A program made the position numbers and the translations under genes. The notes under the pieces were generated by a model. It ran no database searches. It saw nothing but the letters and a program-made list of their open reading frames with translations, and was not told the origin of the DNA. DNA of 64,000 nucleotides, taken from contig PTFA01000035.1 of assembly GCA_003342895.1 (NCBI GenBank), positions 2,252,837 through 2,316,836 of the forward strand. The letters are read 5' to 3'. This document shows positions 40,021 through 53,922 of the stretch, in pieces. Every line of letters starts with the position of its first letter. Position 1 is the stretch's first letter. The DNA comes from Casuarius casuarius. Lineage: Eukaryota; Chordata; Aves; Casuariiformes; Casuariidae.

Positions 40021-40490
40021 AGTTGCGTCACGACCGCCAACGGCCCGTTCCGGCCCTGCCCTTCGCCCCTTGCTCCGCGCCCTCCTCACGCGCGTGCGTG
40101 CTCGCGGCGCGCCACTTCCGGTGCGGCGCAGGGCAGGCGCCGGAAGTGCCTCCATAGCGGGCGGCGGCGGGTTGCGGCCGTCGGAGTGGGCCGGCGCCAT
40201 GGTGGAGGTGAGGCGAGGCGGGGGGACGTGAGGCGGCTGCGGGCGGCGGGGAGCGCGGGCCGCGGCCCCCCCGGCCCCGAGGGCAGCGCGGGAGGGTTTC
40301 CTGGCCCACCGTCTGCGGGGCCGGGGCCGGCTGTGCTTTGCCGGGCTGAGGCCGGGCGCGGAGGTGGCGCGGGGCCGTGGAGGGCGTGCGGCGGTCCCGG
40401 CTCCCGCTGGCTTTCCTGCTGCGTTCGCTAGGCAGGAGCGCGGCAGCCTTTCGTGAGGTCTCGAGGCAATCCCGGGCAGGAGGCCGCCGC
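39950..40490. promoter_or_regulatory. PLRG1: CpG-island promoter of PLRG1
   Basis: GC- and CpG-dense region over the PLRG1 start, without a TATA box. Two ETS/GABP-type sites form an inverted pair: ACTTCCGG at 40114-40121 and CCGGAAGT at 40140-40147, about 55-80 bp before the ATG. This is the typical layout of a broadly expressed gene, in contrast to the TATA-type fibrinogen promoters. Confidence 0.8.
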
Positions 40491-43400
40491 CTTTGCTGGC
40501 CCTGGATCAGTTAGCGCGGTGCGGCTGCCGTGCGCCCCTACAAACACGGGGCTGTCAGGAACGTGTAAGGAAATATAAGGATTGCTGCCCTGTGGCAGAC
40601 TGCTAGCTGTTTTTTTTTTTTTTTTCAGTGTGGTGTCTCTGTCAAAAATATTGCTAGATGCTTCATAATCTTTCATTCGTAATGCGGAGAGTCTTTTGTG
40701 ATGGGGAGGCAATCCGTTACTTCTTACTCCTATGGTGTTTACAGCAGCTGCTGTTGTTGAACAGTAATTTCTCTCCCATAATTCTTGCTTCTTTCTTCAG
40801 TTTGCATGAAACTCCCAACCCATTTCCCCAAAGTACTAATGTAGCTTCCAGTTTATTGCTGTTATTTGTGTGGTGTGCAGAACAAATACAGTCCTACAGA
40901 GAGTTCTGTTTTCAATATACCTAAGGAAACAGGCTCACATTCCTAATGATTTTTTTTACCTGTGGGAAGAAAATACAAAAAGAAAAACTGAACTGTGCTG
41001 GCAATAAAGAGTATTCTGTGTAACTTGAAAGTTTTACTGTTTGCTTCTTAGTCTCTGAGTGGAATTTTAATATATTTTGCTTGTGGTAATAAAGAGGAAA
41101 AAAAATGATTATTAAAAGAAAACAAGTTTTGTCAGGTTTGATTCCCTGTTGTTTTCTTTCAGTAATCTGAAGAGCACTGTGCTTACATGAAGTGTCACGG
41201 TGTACACAGAAGTTTACGAATACTGTTCTTTTTATGGAGATAACAGAATATATAGGAATGTTTTCAGAATTGGTTACTTTATTGCCTACGTATAAAAACA
41301 GAACTGACAAGTGTGAAGGAAAATCTTTTATGTGTATGTATTCATCATATAGATGCCAGTGCAGAAAGTTTGATCAAATTTTTTTTGGCCTGCTTTTCTC
41401 ACACTTGGTGGTTTCCAGGAAAGGAGGAGTTGAGTAAACATGGAATTAAAACAATTAATGTATGAACTATAATTTTTAGCTTCCACCAAGAATGGTGTTT
41501 TCTGCAAACTAGATAGTGCTGTATCATTTAACGCTATCAGAGCCTGAAATCGCTACTGTATTCAACTTATATTGATGTTTTCAATTCTTTATTCAACTGT
41601 GGCCAAGTGTATTTAAATATGCCTTTCTTTATTTGTAGGAAGTCCAGAAGCATTCTGTGCACACACTTGTGTTCAGATCTTTGAAGAGAACCCATGACAT
41701 GTTTGTAGCTGATAATGCCAAGCCTATACCATTAGATGAAGAAAGGTATGTGCTGCAACCAGTGAATTACTGGTGTGTCTCAAAGTTTTAAATTATGGTA
41801 GTGATCGTTCTAGCCAAGTCACAAGTTCAGCGGTTTGGATAGAATTACAATGTGTGTTAAGGGAAGAAAAATTTGAGGATTGTAAAGTAAGTGGTATAAA
41901 ATGCTTTCTGAAGTATTTCAAAAGTTAATAATAACTCAAAGATTAGGCTTTAATATGCTTTGCTCTTCCAACAGTCACAAAGTAAAGATGGCAGTCAAGC
42001 TGCGTACGGAGTATGGCTCAGTGTTGCACATGCCCACTCTGAAAGAAAACCTGAGAGAGAAAGGAGGCTCAAACACTGGGGATCCTTATGGACATAAACA
42101 GTATTCTGGAAATCAAGGTTAGTTTTCTCTTAACGGTATATTTGCCTTTTCTTTTTGTAAGAGACAGTCTCACTGAAGTTAAATCTCAAGACTGTAATGT
42201 TAATCTATCACGGATATAGAAGGAAATCGTAATAGCTGTTTTTCGTTGATATTTGTCTTGCTAGAGTCCAAAGGAGGTTAGTGATTTAGAACAAGGAAAA
42301 AGTTTGTTAGAACACAGGGAATGATATGACACTGTATGGTTTTTACAGTAATTCAAGCAACATAGTGTATGTTGTAAGATCAGTGATATATTTCTCCTTT
42401 TTACAAGTTGATGATGGTCAAGGACATGCTCTTTTTGGTGTCTATTTTAAGTTTCATAGAATTTTTTTCAGACTTCCTTTATGTATGCAGCTATTAAAGT
42501 AGAAAAATCCCTTTGTTTTAAATCTGGAGTCTTTTTTACCTTTTTTTTGGTTATATATAAAATGTGAAACTATTAGGTAGATCCTGTACAGAAACTCCTC
42601 TTAAAAAGAATACCAAATGCCTTCTTATTTTAGTAGAGATATTTTTTCAGAATGCTTTATTTGGAAATATTCTGAGAGCGAAGAATGTTGAGAGAGACTG
42701 AAAAGTCTTTGAAGAAAAAAAGAACTTGTGCTTGCCTTTTCTTCTCCAGTATCACACCATAAGTTGTATTGACTAGCTTATGCATCAAAAATCCCATGCT
42801 ATATGTGAAACATAGATTCATTATGTACTTGAATCCTTTCCCATGTTACCTACTTCAGAAAGGCATCTTTGACAAATAAAGATTTTTTCTCTTGAGAAAG
42901 AGTCCCTTTTGATAACATTTTTAAAATGGTGGTGCCACTGCCTGTTATTTTAGTAGTCAGTTCTAGCAAACTGGGATAACCAAAACAAATGAATTTCAAG
43001 TAAGTGTAGTATGTTACATAGGATTAGTGCTATGTATGGCCTGCTCTGATTTTCCTCAGTTCCCTGCTTTACCATGTCAAATGCAGTGTAGTATAAAATA
43101 TAATTATTAATAAGAAATTCTGTTGCTCTTTAGGTCAAGAACTTGAATATATGATAACTGGTACACATCCATACCCACCTGGGCCTGGTAAGCAAAATTT
43201 GGGGAGTGATGTGTTTTTGTTTTGGTTTGGTTTTTTCCTTCCTGTATAAATTGGGCATCCTCCAGTTCCTGGGAGGCTTCCTGTTATTGCGAATCCATAG
43301 TTGATAATGAGAAATGCCACTTGAATCTTTTGTAGTATTATGTAGAGAGTTTTGTGGCTGATAAGTGTTCTGGATTAGGAGGTGCCAGGAGGGTTTAGAT

Positions 43401-46400
43401 GCAGGTGGAGCATCCTTCTTCTCTCTAAGCCTCAGTGAATGTGTGCTTGCTATGGGGCTATCATTTGTTTCTAGGATATTTCACCCCCTGTGGCAATATC
43501 ACAAAAATGCTTTGGGAATCCCCTCTCTGATGCTGTGGTCCACTGTCCCTTGTAAAAAAAAAAATTCCTAAGACTGACAGATCCCTGCTTCCTCTGCTAC
43601 TGTGACAGAGCTGCTCTAAAACTTTTGTTGTGAATAGAGAGCGAGGGAGCAGCTAGAAGGAGGTGGAATGACAAGGAGAAATGTGCTGTGCATTTCATCA
43701 CTAGATCAAACAGATGTAGGTATCACCACCCTTGCCCTAGGAAAGGGGCATTAGTGTCAAATAATTCTGGTGTCATTTGGTTCAGTGCATGTCTGGAAGG
43801 GTTATGTTGTTATATTGGCCATTGCTTGTCACTTCTATCACTCCTACTCTCCCTTTGTGACAGTTTAGTTTTGATTGTTGATTTTTTACTGCTAACATTT
43901 AAGTTTATTGCAAGTGTCGTGGGAAATGTTTTGTGGCTTGATATAAGTTAGGTGTGTGTTCAGTAGACCCTCAGTCCTTAAACCTTTATAGCTGCCTTTG
44001 ACTGTGGGGACAAGACTGCCTCACACAAGCTTCCCTGAGTTCAGTGCTCTTTTAATAGAGTCAGATATGTCAAGGTTAAAAATTAGATTTCTTTGTTGTT
44101 GTTGTTCTACATGTACGTCTCACCCAAATACTGTCTTTGTTGTCAATTGCCAGAACTTTGGTCTGGGAAAGAAGTAGAGAAATGGGTGTGAAATATATTC
44201 ACCAGTCTGTCCAAAACTGAGCTTTGGAGGGGGAAAAAAAGTGATCAGCTGTTCTTAGGATGAGAATATAAATTATCAGTTGTAGTCTGAATTTCAGACT
44301 TAAATAAGACTAAATCTTCTGTAGGTCCTGCCCAACTGCATGAGGCACATAGGGACTACATAATAATAAATTGCACTAAAGGGCATAGTTAGCAAATGTT
44401 TTTCAAATTATTGTTTCTCTCTGTGACCACAGTAGGAACTGTGATGTTCACAGTTCCACAATTGTTGAGGCTTGATAAAAAAAGATGGGCACTTTCTCAA
44501 GTTAGGCTTCCCTTGTTTCCTCTGACAGAATCATACCACTTCCTACTGTAGAAATTGTGTACCTATGTGTAGTAGAATCAAGACTGAGAGAGTTTAGATC
44601 AAAATAAAAAGAATTATTTCTGTAGGTTTGTGACTCATCTGTGAAAAATAATGTCACTGAATGACAAGATTTAATATTAGAGGTGTGGTAAGCACTTTTA
44701 CACAGGTGTATGTGTATACATGTGTTTGTGTGTATAATGCACTTTTCTGTTTTCTTTTTAATAGAGTTGTCTTCGCTTTTGCTGTGTTTTCTTTTAAGGT
44801 GTGGCTCTGACAGCAGATACTAAGATCCAGAGGATGCCCAGTGAATCTGCAGCTCAATCATTAGCTGTAGCACTTCCTCCTTCTCAGTCCAGGTACTACT
44901 GTATTACTCCACTAACACTTCTGTAGTTTATGGGAATTTCAAGGAAAAATGCGGAAGCTGGGATAAGAACTTTTTTTTTCCCTGGCCAAATCTTGAATAT
45001 TATATTTCTCTAAATTGTTTTTCAAAAACAGTTTTTAGCATGGCTGGGCATTGTTTTTCTGTGCACTGTTCTTGGATGTCAAGAGAGGCAATGGACACAA
45101 GTTGAAACATGGAAAAATCTGATTAGATGCAAAGGAAAACATTTTGTTTTTTCTTTTGGTTATGTGTTTGAACACTTTGTACCTTTCCATTTACTTTGTG
45201 AAAGGAAAAAGTTGATTCCAATATGTTAACCTTTTTCATTCAACCTAGGTTGGATGCGAATCGGACAGCTGCTGGTGTGGGTGACATTTACAGGCATGCC
45301 GGAGTGTCTGAGCGCTCGCAGCCTCCTGGTGTGCCCATGGTGAGTTTGTTATGTATGAGGCTTCTGCTGTCAAAGTAGGTAGTGTTCACCAGATCGCTTC
45401 CAGATTCAGTTATGAGTTCTGTGGAGTCCTGACTGAATAAGTTTAATCAGTTTTGACATGGCACAACAAGGAGGCTTTAGGCTTTATATGATTATAAAGC
45501 ATAAGAGTAACCTTCCTTTACTTTATAGGCCGTGATGGAAGCTGGTGGAAACAAAAATTCTGCGTTAATGGCAAAGAAAGCTCCAACCATGCCCAAACCT
45601 CAGTGGCATCCACCTTGGAAACTCTACAGAGTAAGTTATGAACTTACGGACATGCACGCAAAGTAAATGAATGTTTTATGTTCTACGAAGACTTCAAAAC
45701 TTAGATTTTAATTTCTGTTTCTCATTCATGAAATGGAACAAAATGAAATCAATGAACAGTGATCATGCCTGTTATATGCATACTCTCTCCTTAAATAACC
45801 AGATTAGATTAGAAACTTTTTTNNNNNNNNNNNNNNNNNNNNNNNNNNNNNNNNNNNNNNNNNNNNTTTATGCAGGTTTAACTGTAGTGTGATAAACTTT
45901 AAAGATTTTTATCTTTTCCAGTCAGATTCTTTGGCAGAGGAATTATCTTTTATTATTGTATAAGCACTACATAGCAGCTTAAAGAAGCTGCACTTAAATA
46001 CAGTCCTCCTCTGCGAAGTCTCAAGTGTTGAGCCACAATATTATGGACTCATAAAGGATTTGAAACAGTGGCTTATTGGTGCAGGGTTTTTCCCCATTAC
46101 AAGTTCTGTAAGTCTGGTTTATGACATGTTAAATGAAGAGAGATTACTAGAAATTAGAACTAAAAATCAAGCTCCGATCAGATCTAAACTCAGATCTGAC
46201 TTTTCAGGGGAGCATGCATTTCTTATCTAATACAGACAAATTTCAGTGTTAGAGAAGGAAAATTATATTTACAGATATGTTTATTTCTGATTTTTGCAAA
46301 TTTCTTGTTTATCTAAAGGTTATCAGTGGTCATCTGGGCTGGGTGAGATGCATTGCAGTAGAACCAGGAAATCAATGGTTTGTTACTGGCTCGGCTGACA

Positions 46401-49400
46401 GAACTATAAAGGTAAGGGGTTGGAAGAAATTACTGACAAATTAAGTTGTCTTTCTCATGCTATTTAGAAATGTTTTCAGTCACTGGAAACAATTTCTTGG
46501 TTAGTGGGTACAAAATAGTTAGCTATAGAATGTGTGTGGTTTTCTTTTTTTTTCCTTCTTTCTCCTACCTCTTGTTACCTAGTCAAAAAAAAAAGAGGAT
46601 TTGTGGAGTATTATTTCTTCTTGAGATCTTATTCATCATATGATAGTAGTTAGCAAACACTTATGTCACTAATTCTTAGAATTTTTAACTTCAATTGACC
46701 TTTTACCTATGCTATTTACCCAGGCTAGCACTGTGTAGCTTTATATTCATCTGTCTCAGAATACCTATTTTGATGCAGATTTGGGACCTTGCTAGTGGCA
46801 AATTAAAATTGTCTTTGACGGGACACATCAGTACTGTACGAGGGGTGATAGTAAGTGCCAGAAGTCCGTACTTGTTTTCTTGTGGAGAAGACAAACAAGT
46901 GAAATGCTGGGATCTTGAATACAATAAGGTAAGCTTTGGTTTCTTTAATTAGAGTTAATTGGTAGGGGCAAATCTAAAAATCAAAACATTTAAAATATTC
47001 CTTTAAGTATCCAGTTAAACTTTTTTTTTTAAATTTGTCTAGGTTATCAGACATTATCATGGTCACCTAAGCGCTGTCTATGGTTTAGACTTGCATCCAA
47101 CAATAGATGTACTGGTGACATGTAGCAGAGATTCAACAGCACGAGTAAGTAAAACTTTGTTTTAACATCTTCCATTTATGAAAGTAAATAGTTAACAAAG
47201 GTTAAAGACGTATCAAGATTAAAATACGAAGATGATTTTATGTTAACTTAGTCTTCCTTTGTAGATAGAAACTTAAGCATTTGATTGTACCCCAAATATA
47301 GACAAATGCAGTGTAATTTCAGGAGAATGTTTTACTACTTAATTGGGTAGGTAGGCTACGTTATATATAGTTGCTTTAGTTTCTTGTTTTTAGAAGATGG
47401 TATAGCTTTATGTTGACTGACTTTGCAGTAAGTTATCTATATATCATAAAAATTGAGTACCAGGCTCTCCAGTTCCCTTGAAATTTGCCAATTGAGGCAA
47501 ATTGGGGCAGTTCTGTGGTGATAAAAACCAGACTAAATACTACGGTTTTACTCATAGAACTACAGCAAGAATTTCTTACCATCTGTGACAGTACCTAAAA
47601 TACATTGAATAGGCGCCTTTTCTTGACCTCTGTAATTTACTGTGGTTTCATAGATATGGGATGTGAGAACAAAAGCCAGTGTGCACACACTGTCAGGACA
47701 CACAAATGCAGTTGCAACAGTGAAGTGCCAAGCTGCAGAACCACAAATTATTACAGGTAGAGTGGACAATAATTGTTTTTCAATCATGTAATCTATACAA
47801 CAATCATAAATATCTGTTCTGTAATCATGTGATGAAGATACTGTTATCTCTGTTAATTTATTTAATTTATTTAATTTATTTCTCTTGTTAGTTTCCTGTT
47901 AAGTGGGCTGTATAATGATTATTTTATACTATTAATAGTAGGCTTAAGCAAATATACTTGTGCATTGCTTAAAAAGAACTTTGTTTTTCTGCGTTTCCTC
48001 TGTTTAAAGTTTAAAGTTCTTGTAATGTGGATTGAGTCTTTGTATTTTGTGCAGTCTTCTGCAATTCTGCAATTCTTCTGCATCATCAAAATCCAGCTTT
48101 CATCACTTTTCCGTAGTTAAAATACAACAATGTTCTGTCTCCCCCTCTCCCCCCTCCCCCTCTCCCCCCTCCCTCCTCCCTCCTCCCGTCATATGAAAGC
48201 AATAGAATTAGAATAATAGCTTTTACTATTTTTTGTTACTTTCATTGCAGGCAGTCATGATACTACAATAAGGCTCTGGGATTTGGTGGCAGGAAAAACT
48301 CGTGTTACTTTAACAAACCACAAGAAATCTGTAAGAGCAGTTGTACTACATCCAAGACAGTAAGTTTTCCTCTTTCCTTTACCCTTTCACAGTTTGTAAC
48401 TTTGGGCAGTGACAAAGTCAATATGAATGATGATTTAAAATGATAGGACAGAACAGTGTGGAAAAACTAATGAAAGAAGAGCTTAGAATGCTTTAAAAAT
48501 GTACATATTAGTAAAATATTGGTTCACAAAAGCCTTTAGTACACTGATTCCATTCTCCACGTATTGGTGCTGGTGTATGTTAGTAATTCTCAGAATTTCT
48601 TATATTCCACAGAGCTCCTTATATGTGCTTTGATGCAGTCCGTGAGAGATCAGTTACACTGGGCTTCCTAAGACTAATAATAATTACATAATTGAACGTT
48701 AGCAGAAAGTGAGGAAGTTTTGTAAAATTGTCTATGTGTCAATAATGCTAAAGGAAACAACAACTACTGCAAGGGATTTTTTTTTTTTTTTTGAATCTGT
48801 GTTTCACTGCACAAGATGCTTCAATATAACTGGTCTTACAGAGAAACTTTTAAGTAATTAATCTTCGAAGCAGATGGTGGCAATGTACCAATTTAAGATG
48901 CTATATTTTGTTGCATCAACAGTTATCTGGTCTCATAAATCCCTATAAAAACAGTGGGTGAAAAAACTGCAGGATCTGTTAAGTAGACAGCAAATTGCTT
49001 TAGACATGGTGGCAGTTGAAAATATTGCTAAAGGCTTTTGTATGTGCTACCCAAATAACCTATGTAAATGCATATGTTAAAATGAGGAAACACTTCTTTT
49101 TCCCCCCTCTTTTCTCCCTAATACTCGATGGTGCCCTTAAACCTGCCAGAATAACTACGGACAAGAACATTAGCTTTTTATGCTCTCCAAAATTTTAAAA
49201 ATATATTTTATGTTTGTTTGCATATTGTCATCGTACATGGCACAGGAGAGCCTTGTGATTTATAAAGTTTAGATAATCTATAGAATGAAAAGGAAACAAT
49301 TATGTGATTACTGTTCTCATTCATTATTTTGTAAAATCACTTCGTATTTATGCAAAATAAGTAATATTAAGTAACTTTGCAACTAGTTCAGCAGTAGTTT

Positions 49401-51633
49401 TAATGAAAGGCATTGGCTGTCCTTACTTTGACATTGGCTTATCCTTATTTTAAATTTCAATTTACTGTCCTAATCTTCTTTTCAGTTACACATTCGCATC
49501 TGGTTCTCCAGATAATATTAAACAGTGGAAATTTCCGGACGGAAACTTCATTCAGAACCTCTCTGGTCATAATGCTATTATCAACACACTGGCTGTAAAT
49601 TCAGATGGAGTTTTGGTCTCAGGAGGTAAAGTGAGAAATACTTACTGATATTTCCTTCCCTTCCTGTTTATATGCCTGGAGGTCCTTAGACAAAGATGCT
49701 CACGGAGCCCTTCTTTATCTGGGCTTACAAGCCAGCTACAGCCCACAACTTCATTTCATAGGGAGTAGGGTAACTTTATTTTCTTTGGTGTTAACTGAAT
49801 TGCATGCCCAAAAATGCATTTGAAAGTAGTTTCAGCCCACAGCAGGGAAGAGGTTTCCCATTCTCAGTTGACTATTGGGTGTGGCTCCAGAGTCCATCCT
49901 GTTGGATCTCTTGAATCTGAATCACTAGTGTCCCCTCACAAACGGACTGGAAATCAGAAGTAGACTAGGAGACCCCTGGCTCCTTGGTGGCTGCTTAGTC
50001 ACATGTTGATGCAGTGAGAATGGATAGAGGAGACACAAAAATCCTGCTAGAGCCTGTTGTACCATTTAAATCTTAACTCTTCCCTGTTTTGTATGCAGCC
50101 CAAATGCATTGGCTCTGCTGTCTAGAAGTTTATTACATGCATTTTCTGATGTTATCTTTGTATTGTATCAGATCTTAGCTTAATAGCTAATCTTCAAACT
50201 ATATTTGGCTCTGTGAATCAAAACCAGGTTTACTCAGCTATATTATATATGAAAGCATTCTAAAGTTAGGAAACTAGCCACTTTGCTCCAGTGTCTACAT
50301 ATTCTCTAGGAGGATTTTGTGTCCATTGTGAACACATTGATTTAATTTGTCACTCAGAAGCTTTGTGAATTAACATGATCATCTGAAACATTTAGTGTGT
50401 TGGTCTTTGAGCCCCAAATATGTGGGAACTACTGGTTTATGTGCATGTGTCTGTTGTGGGGGTAGGAAGAGAAGCCTGAAGGCTTCCTTACTAAATCTGC
50501 TCATGAATAATTTTATAAGAATCTTGATTACCTCGTATTGCAGGTGGTATTTTTCTATAATGCGGTTACCCAAGCATTGTAATAAAATTGGTGTGATGGA
50601 AATATGTTACTAAAACCATATTTGATGTTTCTGAGAGTTTGTTTGAACAAGATGGTAAATGTGTAGACTTTTTTAGTGGCAAGCTTTTATGAAACTAGCT
50701 TACAGAAATCTCAACTGAATTCAAATCTGCTTTTCATTAGGGTATTGTGCCTACATAGTAGGGTGATAGTAAGGTTTTTTTAAATTGTAGATGCTATCAT
50801 AAACAGAAAATGAACAAATAGTATGAAAAAGGAAGTACTAATTTCGTAGCTTGAGAACAGAGTTCTAGAGAAAGAACCCAAGATCATGTGAGAAATCACA
50901 GTTAAAGCAGGAGGTTGAACCCAAATGTTTGATTGGTCTTAGACCAGTTGTTTAAACAAGGTGGTCCTAGTAGAGCTCTAGCAGTCATAGGAAAGTAAAT
51001 TAAGAGGCTTGTCTGTATTGCTCCAAATTACTCCTGGAGTCTTGAGTTTTCAGCCCTTGGTTTTACTTCTCTAATCTTTTGGGTAGTAGTAACCAAGATT
51101 GGGACTTAATTCACAATATTGTACATGAGTTAAAAAGTTCAGTTTAAGATTTAGATTCCATAAGTTTGCAGTAGGCAAGCTACTTAAAAAAACACTTCTA
51201 TGTTTATATACAGAGCATAATTGTTCTGAAAGCTGTTACTTGTTAAGTTGCACTTTTGAACACTAAAATTTTTTTTCTATTCTTGGTCCCATTTGATATT
51301 CCAAATCCCAAGCCTACATTTAATACTGTAAAATGGAAATGTGTTGAGCTGGAAGATAGCTAATTATGTTGTCGGCTTACCCTAGTTATGATTTCAAGTA
51401 CGTATAATACGGTATCCGTGATCTTAAAATCAGGATAAAATTGTATTTGAGAACATGTGCATTCATTGTGAAAGCAAGAACTTGACAAACTGCTGAGGGT
51501 TTTTTCATACTTCATTCTGTATTGTTTTTGAAGACATTTCTAGAAGGTCCTTGCAGGAATTTTTTTGTGTTGAAGTAATTGAGGCTTTAGAAAAATTGTT
51601 CTTTTTCCACATCAGAAGATTGTTTTTCTAATT

Positions 51634-51682
<49 letters not shown>

Positions 51683-53490
51683 TTTTTATTTTAAGATACT
51701 GTTTGGATATGGACTTTCTTACATCCTTATGCTATCTACAACTTCAAAGAAGCTCATGCTGAGTTAAAATAATTTGAGGTTACCTTTGAGTCTCTTACCT
51801 TAGAAGCATACTTCCTGAAATAACTGGATTTCTTGTCTAGTTGGCATCAGTGAAGAAATGAGTTTTAATAGGTCTGGTTCAGCTAGGTCTTTTTTTCTTT
51901 ATTTATTTACTGAAACTGAAAAAGTTGCTTTGAGAGCATCCTTCAGAACAGGGAGTTCAGATCTGTATGAATACCCTTAAGCTGATGCTGCTAGCAATAA
52001 TGGTGACAGTGGTTTAAACTAGTAGTTGAAATAAGCTGAATGTTTGCAGAGGTTCTATGTCCCTTGCTGACAAATTCAGCAGTGAATGTTTGTGATCTGT
52101 TTAACAGGATAATATCTCTTTGGTCAATTTTAGTAGAGCTACTGAATAGGGAACTGATTCAGAATTGAAGTCCTTTCTTTGCTTCCAAACCAACTTACTG
52201 CAATTGCCTTGTGCCTTAGTATGCCAGCTCTCTGGGCTATCTGATGCAAAGTTCGATGAGCTTCTGAGGAAGCTTCCATCAGCCTTCTTAAACAAGAGCG
52301 ACCCTCCTTCTTATTTAAGAAGGAAATGAGCAGAAAACAGGATACTACTATGTGATATGCTGAGCTATTCCACGTGAACATTATAGTTAACATGTTCCTG
52401 ATGCATTAAACAGTTGTTCATGACACTGTTTTTAGGAAAAATAGTAGAAATTAACTGGTTAAAATTATAATCATGTTTCTTTTTTTGCAGCTGATAATGG
52501 TACTATGCATCTTTGGGACTGGAGAACTGGATATAACTTCCAGAGAGTACATGCAGCTGTACAGCCAGGTTCTTTGGACAGTGAATCGGGAATATTTGCT
52601 TGTGTTTTTGACCAGTCAGAAAGCAGATTGCTAACTGCTGAAGCTGATAAAACCATAAAAGTGTACAGAGAAGATGATACTGCGGTATGTTAAAGTGACT
52701 TTTGAATTGTATTTTCATGAAACCAACGGATTTGGAACAAATGGCATATATCCATAGGAGCTGTGTATATGGATTTGTTCAATTAGTCTTGTCATTAATG
52801 TTTGAAAAGAATGAGTATGTAATTACAGAAAGAGGACAGCAGCAGCTAGTTTGCAAACTCCTGATTTCTTATTTAATGCTATAAGAAGTCTCAGGTACAT
52901 GTACTCTTCTGCAAAAGTCTTTGTGATGCAGTTTGGAGACATCTCATTACAATAAAAGTATATATTTAATTTTGAAGCCAGTAGGGGACTGTATTTATAA
53001 TCATTAAAAGATAGGAATTAGACAAAGATTGTTTAAAATTTGAAGATTTACTGTACTTCTGTATATAATCTATATTAAAAATCAAAGGTAGATGACTAAA
53101 ATTCAGAGTAAACAGCTTAGTTCCAAAATACTGTGCTAAATTCTGAATCAGTATACTAATGTACTAGATGATAGTTCAGTGTATAGTTTCTCTGTATCAG
53201 TGTGTCTTCAACACAGTAAGTCTTCAATATAAAGAATGTAAGTATTTGTATTAAACCTAGCGATTTTCTGCATTGAATTGGACTTGGAGTAACACTGAGC
53301 TATAAAGAAAAAAGGAATATTTCATTTGTTGTTTATCCACAATTGGGCAAAATGTAGAGATCAGGAAATTTGTCAACACGCATGTGGATGTTGCTAGAAG
53401 GACTGGCTGTGGAATTCCTATTCCTGTACTTTGATCACTAATACATTTTTTCTGAACTGCCACTGACAATCTTATTTTTACTTTTGTTGT

Positions 53491-53528
<38 letters not shown>

Positions 53529-53790
53529 GAAGAAAAGTAGACAGACAGTGTGATGAAGTAAAATAACATTTAATTTGGGTAAATAAATTACTTAATATAG
53601 TAGTTACATAGGATATACATTCTATTTCATACATAACATTGAAATATAAGTAATATTTTAAACTGAACCTTAATTACAGATAAATTTCAAGTTAAAAATA
53701 TCCTTATGAGATTTTTCTTTTTCCCTTCAGACTGAAGAAACTCATCCTGTCAGCTGGAAACCAGAAATTATCAAGAGAAAGCGATTTTAA
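40199..53790 (+). CDS. PLRG1: Pleiotropic regulator 1, WD40 spliceosome protein, 15 exons, 516 aa
   Basis: Homologue of yeast Prp46, a nuclear member of the PRP19/CDC5L complex that acts in spliceosome activation. Coding exons: 40199-40207, 41639-41745, 41975-42117, 43134-43187, 44799-44892, 45249-45339, 45529-45630, 46319-46411, 46779-46928, 47043-47144, 47654-47756, 48251-48359, 49486-49625, 52491-52684, 53731-53790. Exon 1 codes only for MVE. Residues 1-200 are the N-terminal region with [15 protein letters not shown] and [10 protein letters not shown]. Residues 201-497 form seven WD blades, ending IKIWDL, VKCWDL, ARIWDV, IRLWDL, IKQWKF, MHLWDW and IKVYRE. The C-terminus is basic, IIKRKRF. 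Length is close to human (514 aa); the extra residues lie in the variable linker around exon 6. The start has a good Kozak context, and all junctions keep frame. Intron 7 contains an assembly gap that does not touch an exon. Confidence 0.97.
45823..45866. other. Assembly gap (44 N)
   Basis: A run of N in PLRG1 intron 7, about 190 bp past exon 7. Its true length is unknown; no coding sequence is lost, because exons 7 and 8 join in frame. Confidence 0.99.
48138..48187 (+). repeat. Pure pyrimidine (C-rich) tract in PLRG1 intron 11
   Basis: Fifty consecutive C/T bases made of CCCCCT and CCCTCCT units, 63 bp before exon 12. The opposite strand has many runs of three or more G and could form a G-quadruplex; the C-rich strand could form an i-motif. 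Confidence 0.85.
51639..51681 (+). repeat. (GT)n microsatellite
   Basis: About 21 uninterrupted GT units in PLRG1 intron 13, roughly 810 bp before exon 14. Confidence 0.97.
53492..53526 (+). repeat. A35 homopolymer
   Basis: Thirty-five consecutive A in PLRG1 intron 14, about 205 bp before exon 15. No flanking target-site duplication or retroposon body was recognised, so it is called simple sequence. Confidence 0.95.
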
Positions 53791-53916
53791 TACAGCTACA
53801 TACGTATGCTATAATTTTGTTTTGGCTTTCCTGAAAGTATTCAGTCATGTTATGTTCTGCCTAGAACAGCAGAGCAGGAACTCAGCTAAAGTTACTGCTT
53901 TTTCAACATGTTTTAT

Positions 53917-53922
53917 AATAAA
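53917..53922 (+). promoter_or_regulatory. PLRG1: Proximal poly(A) signal of PLRG1
   Basis: AATAAA 127 nt past the stop, followed by T/G-rich sequence. It would give a short 3' UTR. Confidence 0.65.

Noticed and set aside
39738..40431. Plus-strand open frames of 139 and 153 aa over the PLRG1 promoter
   Set aside because: Arg/Pro/Ala-rich by-products of CpG-island composition, with no family resemblance; they overlap the PLRG1 start.
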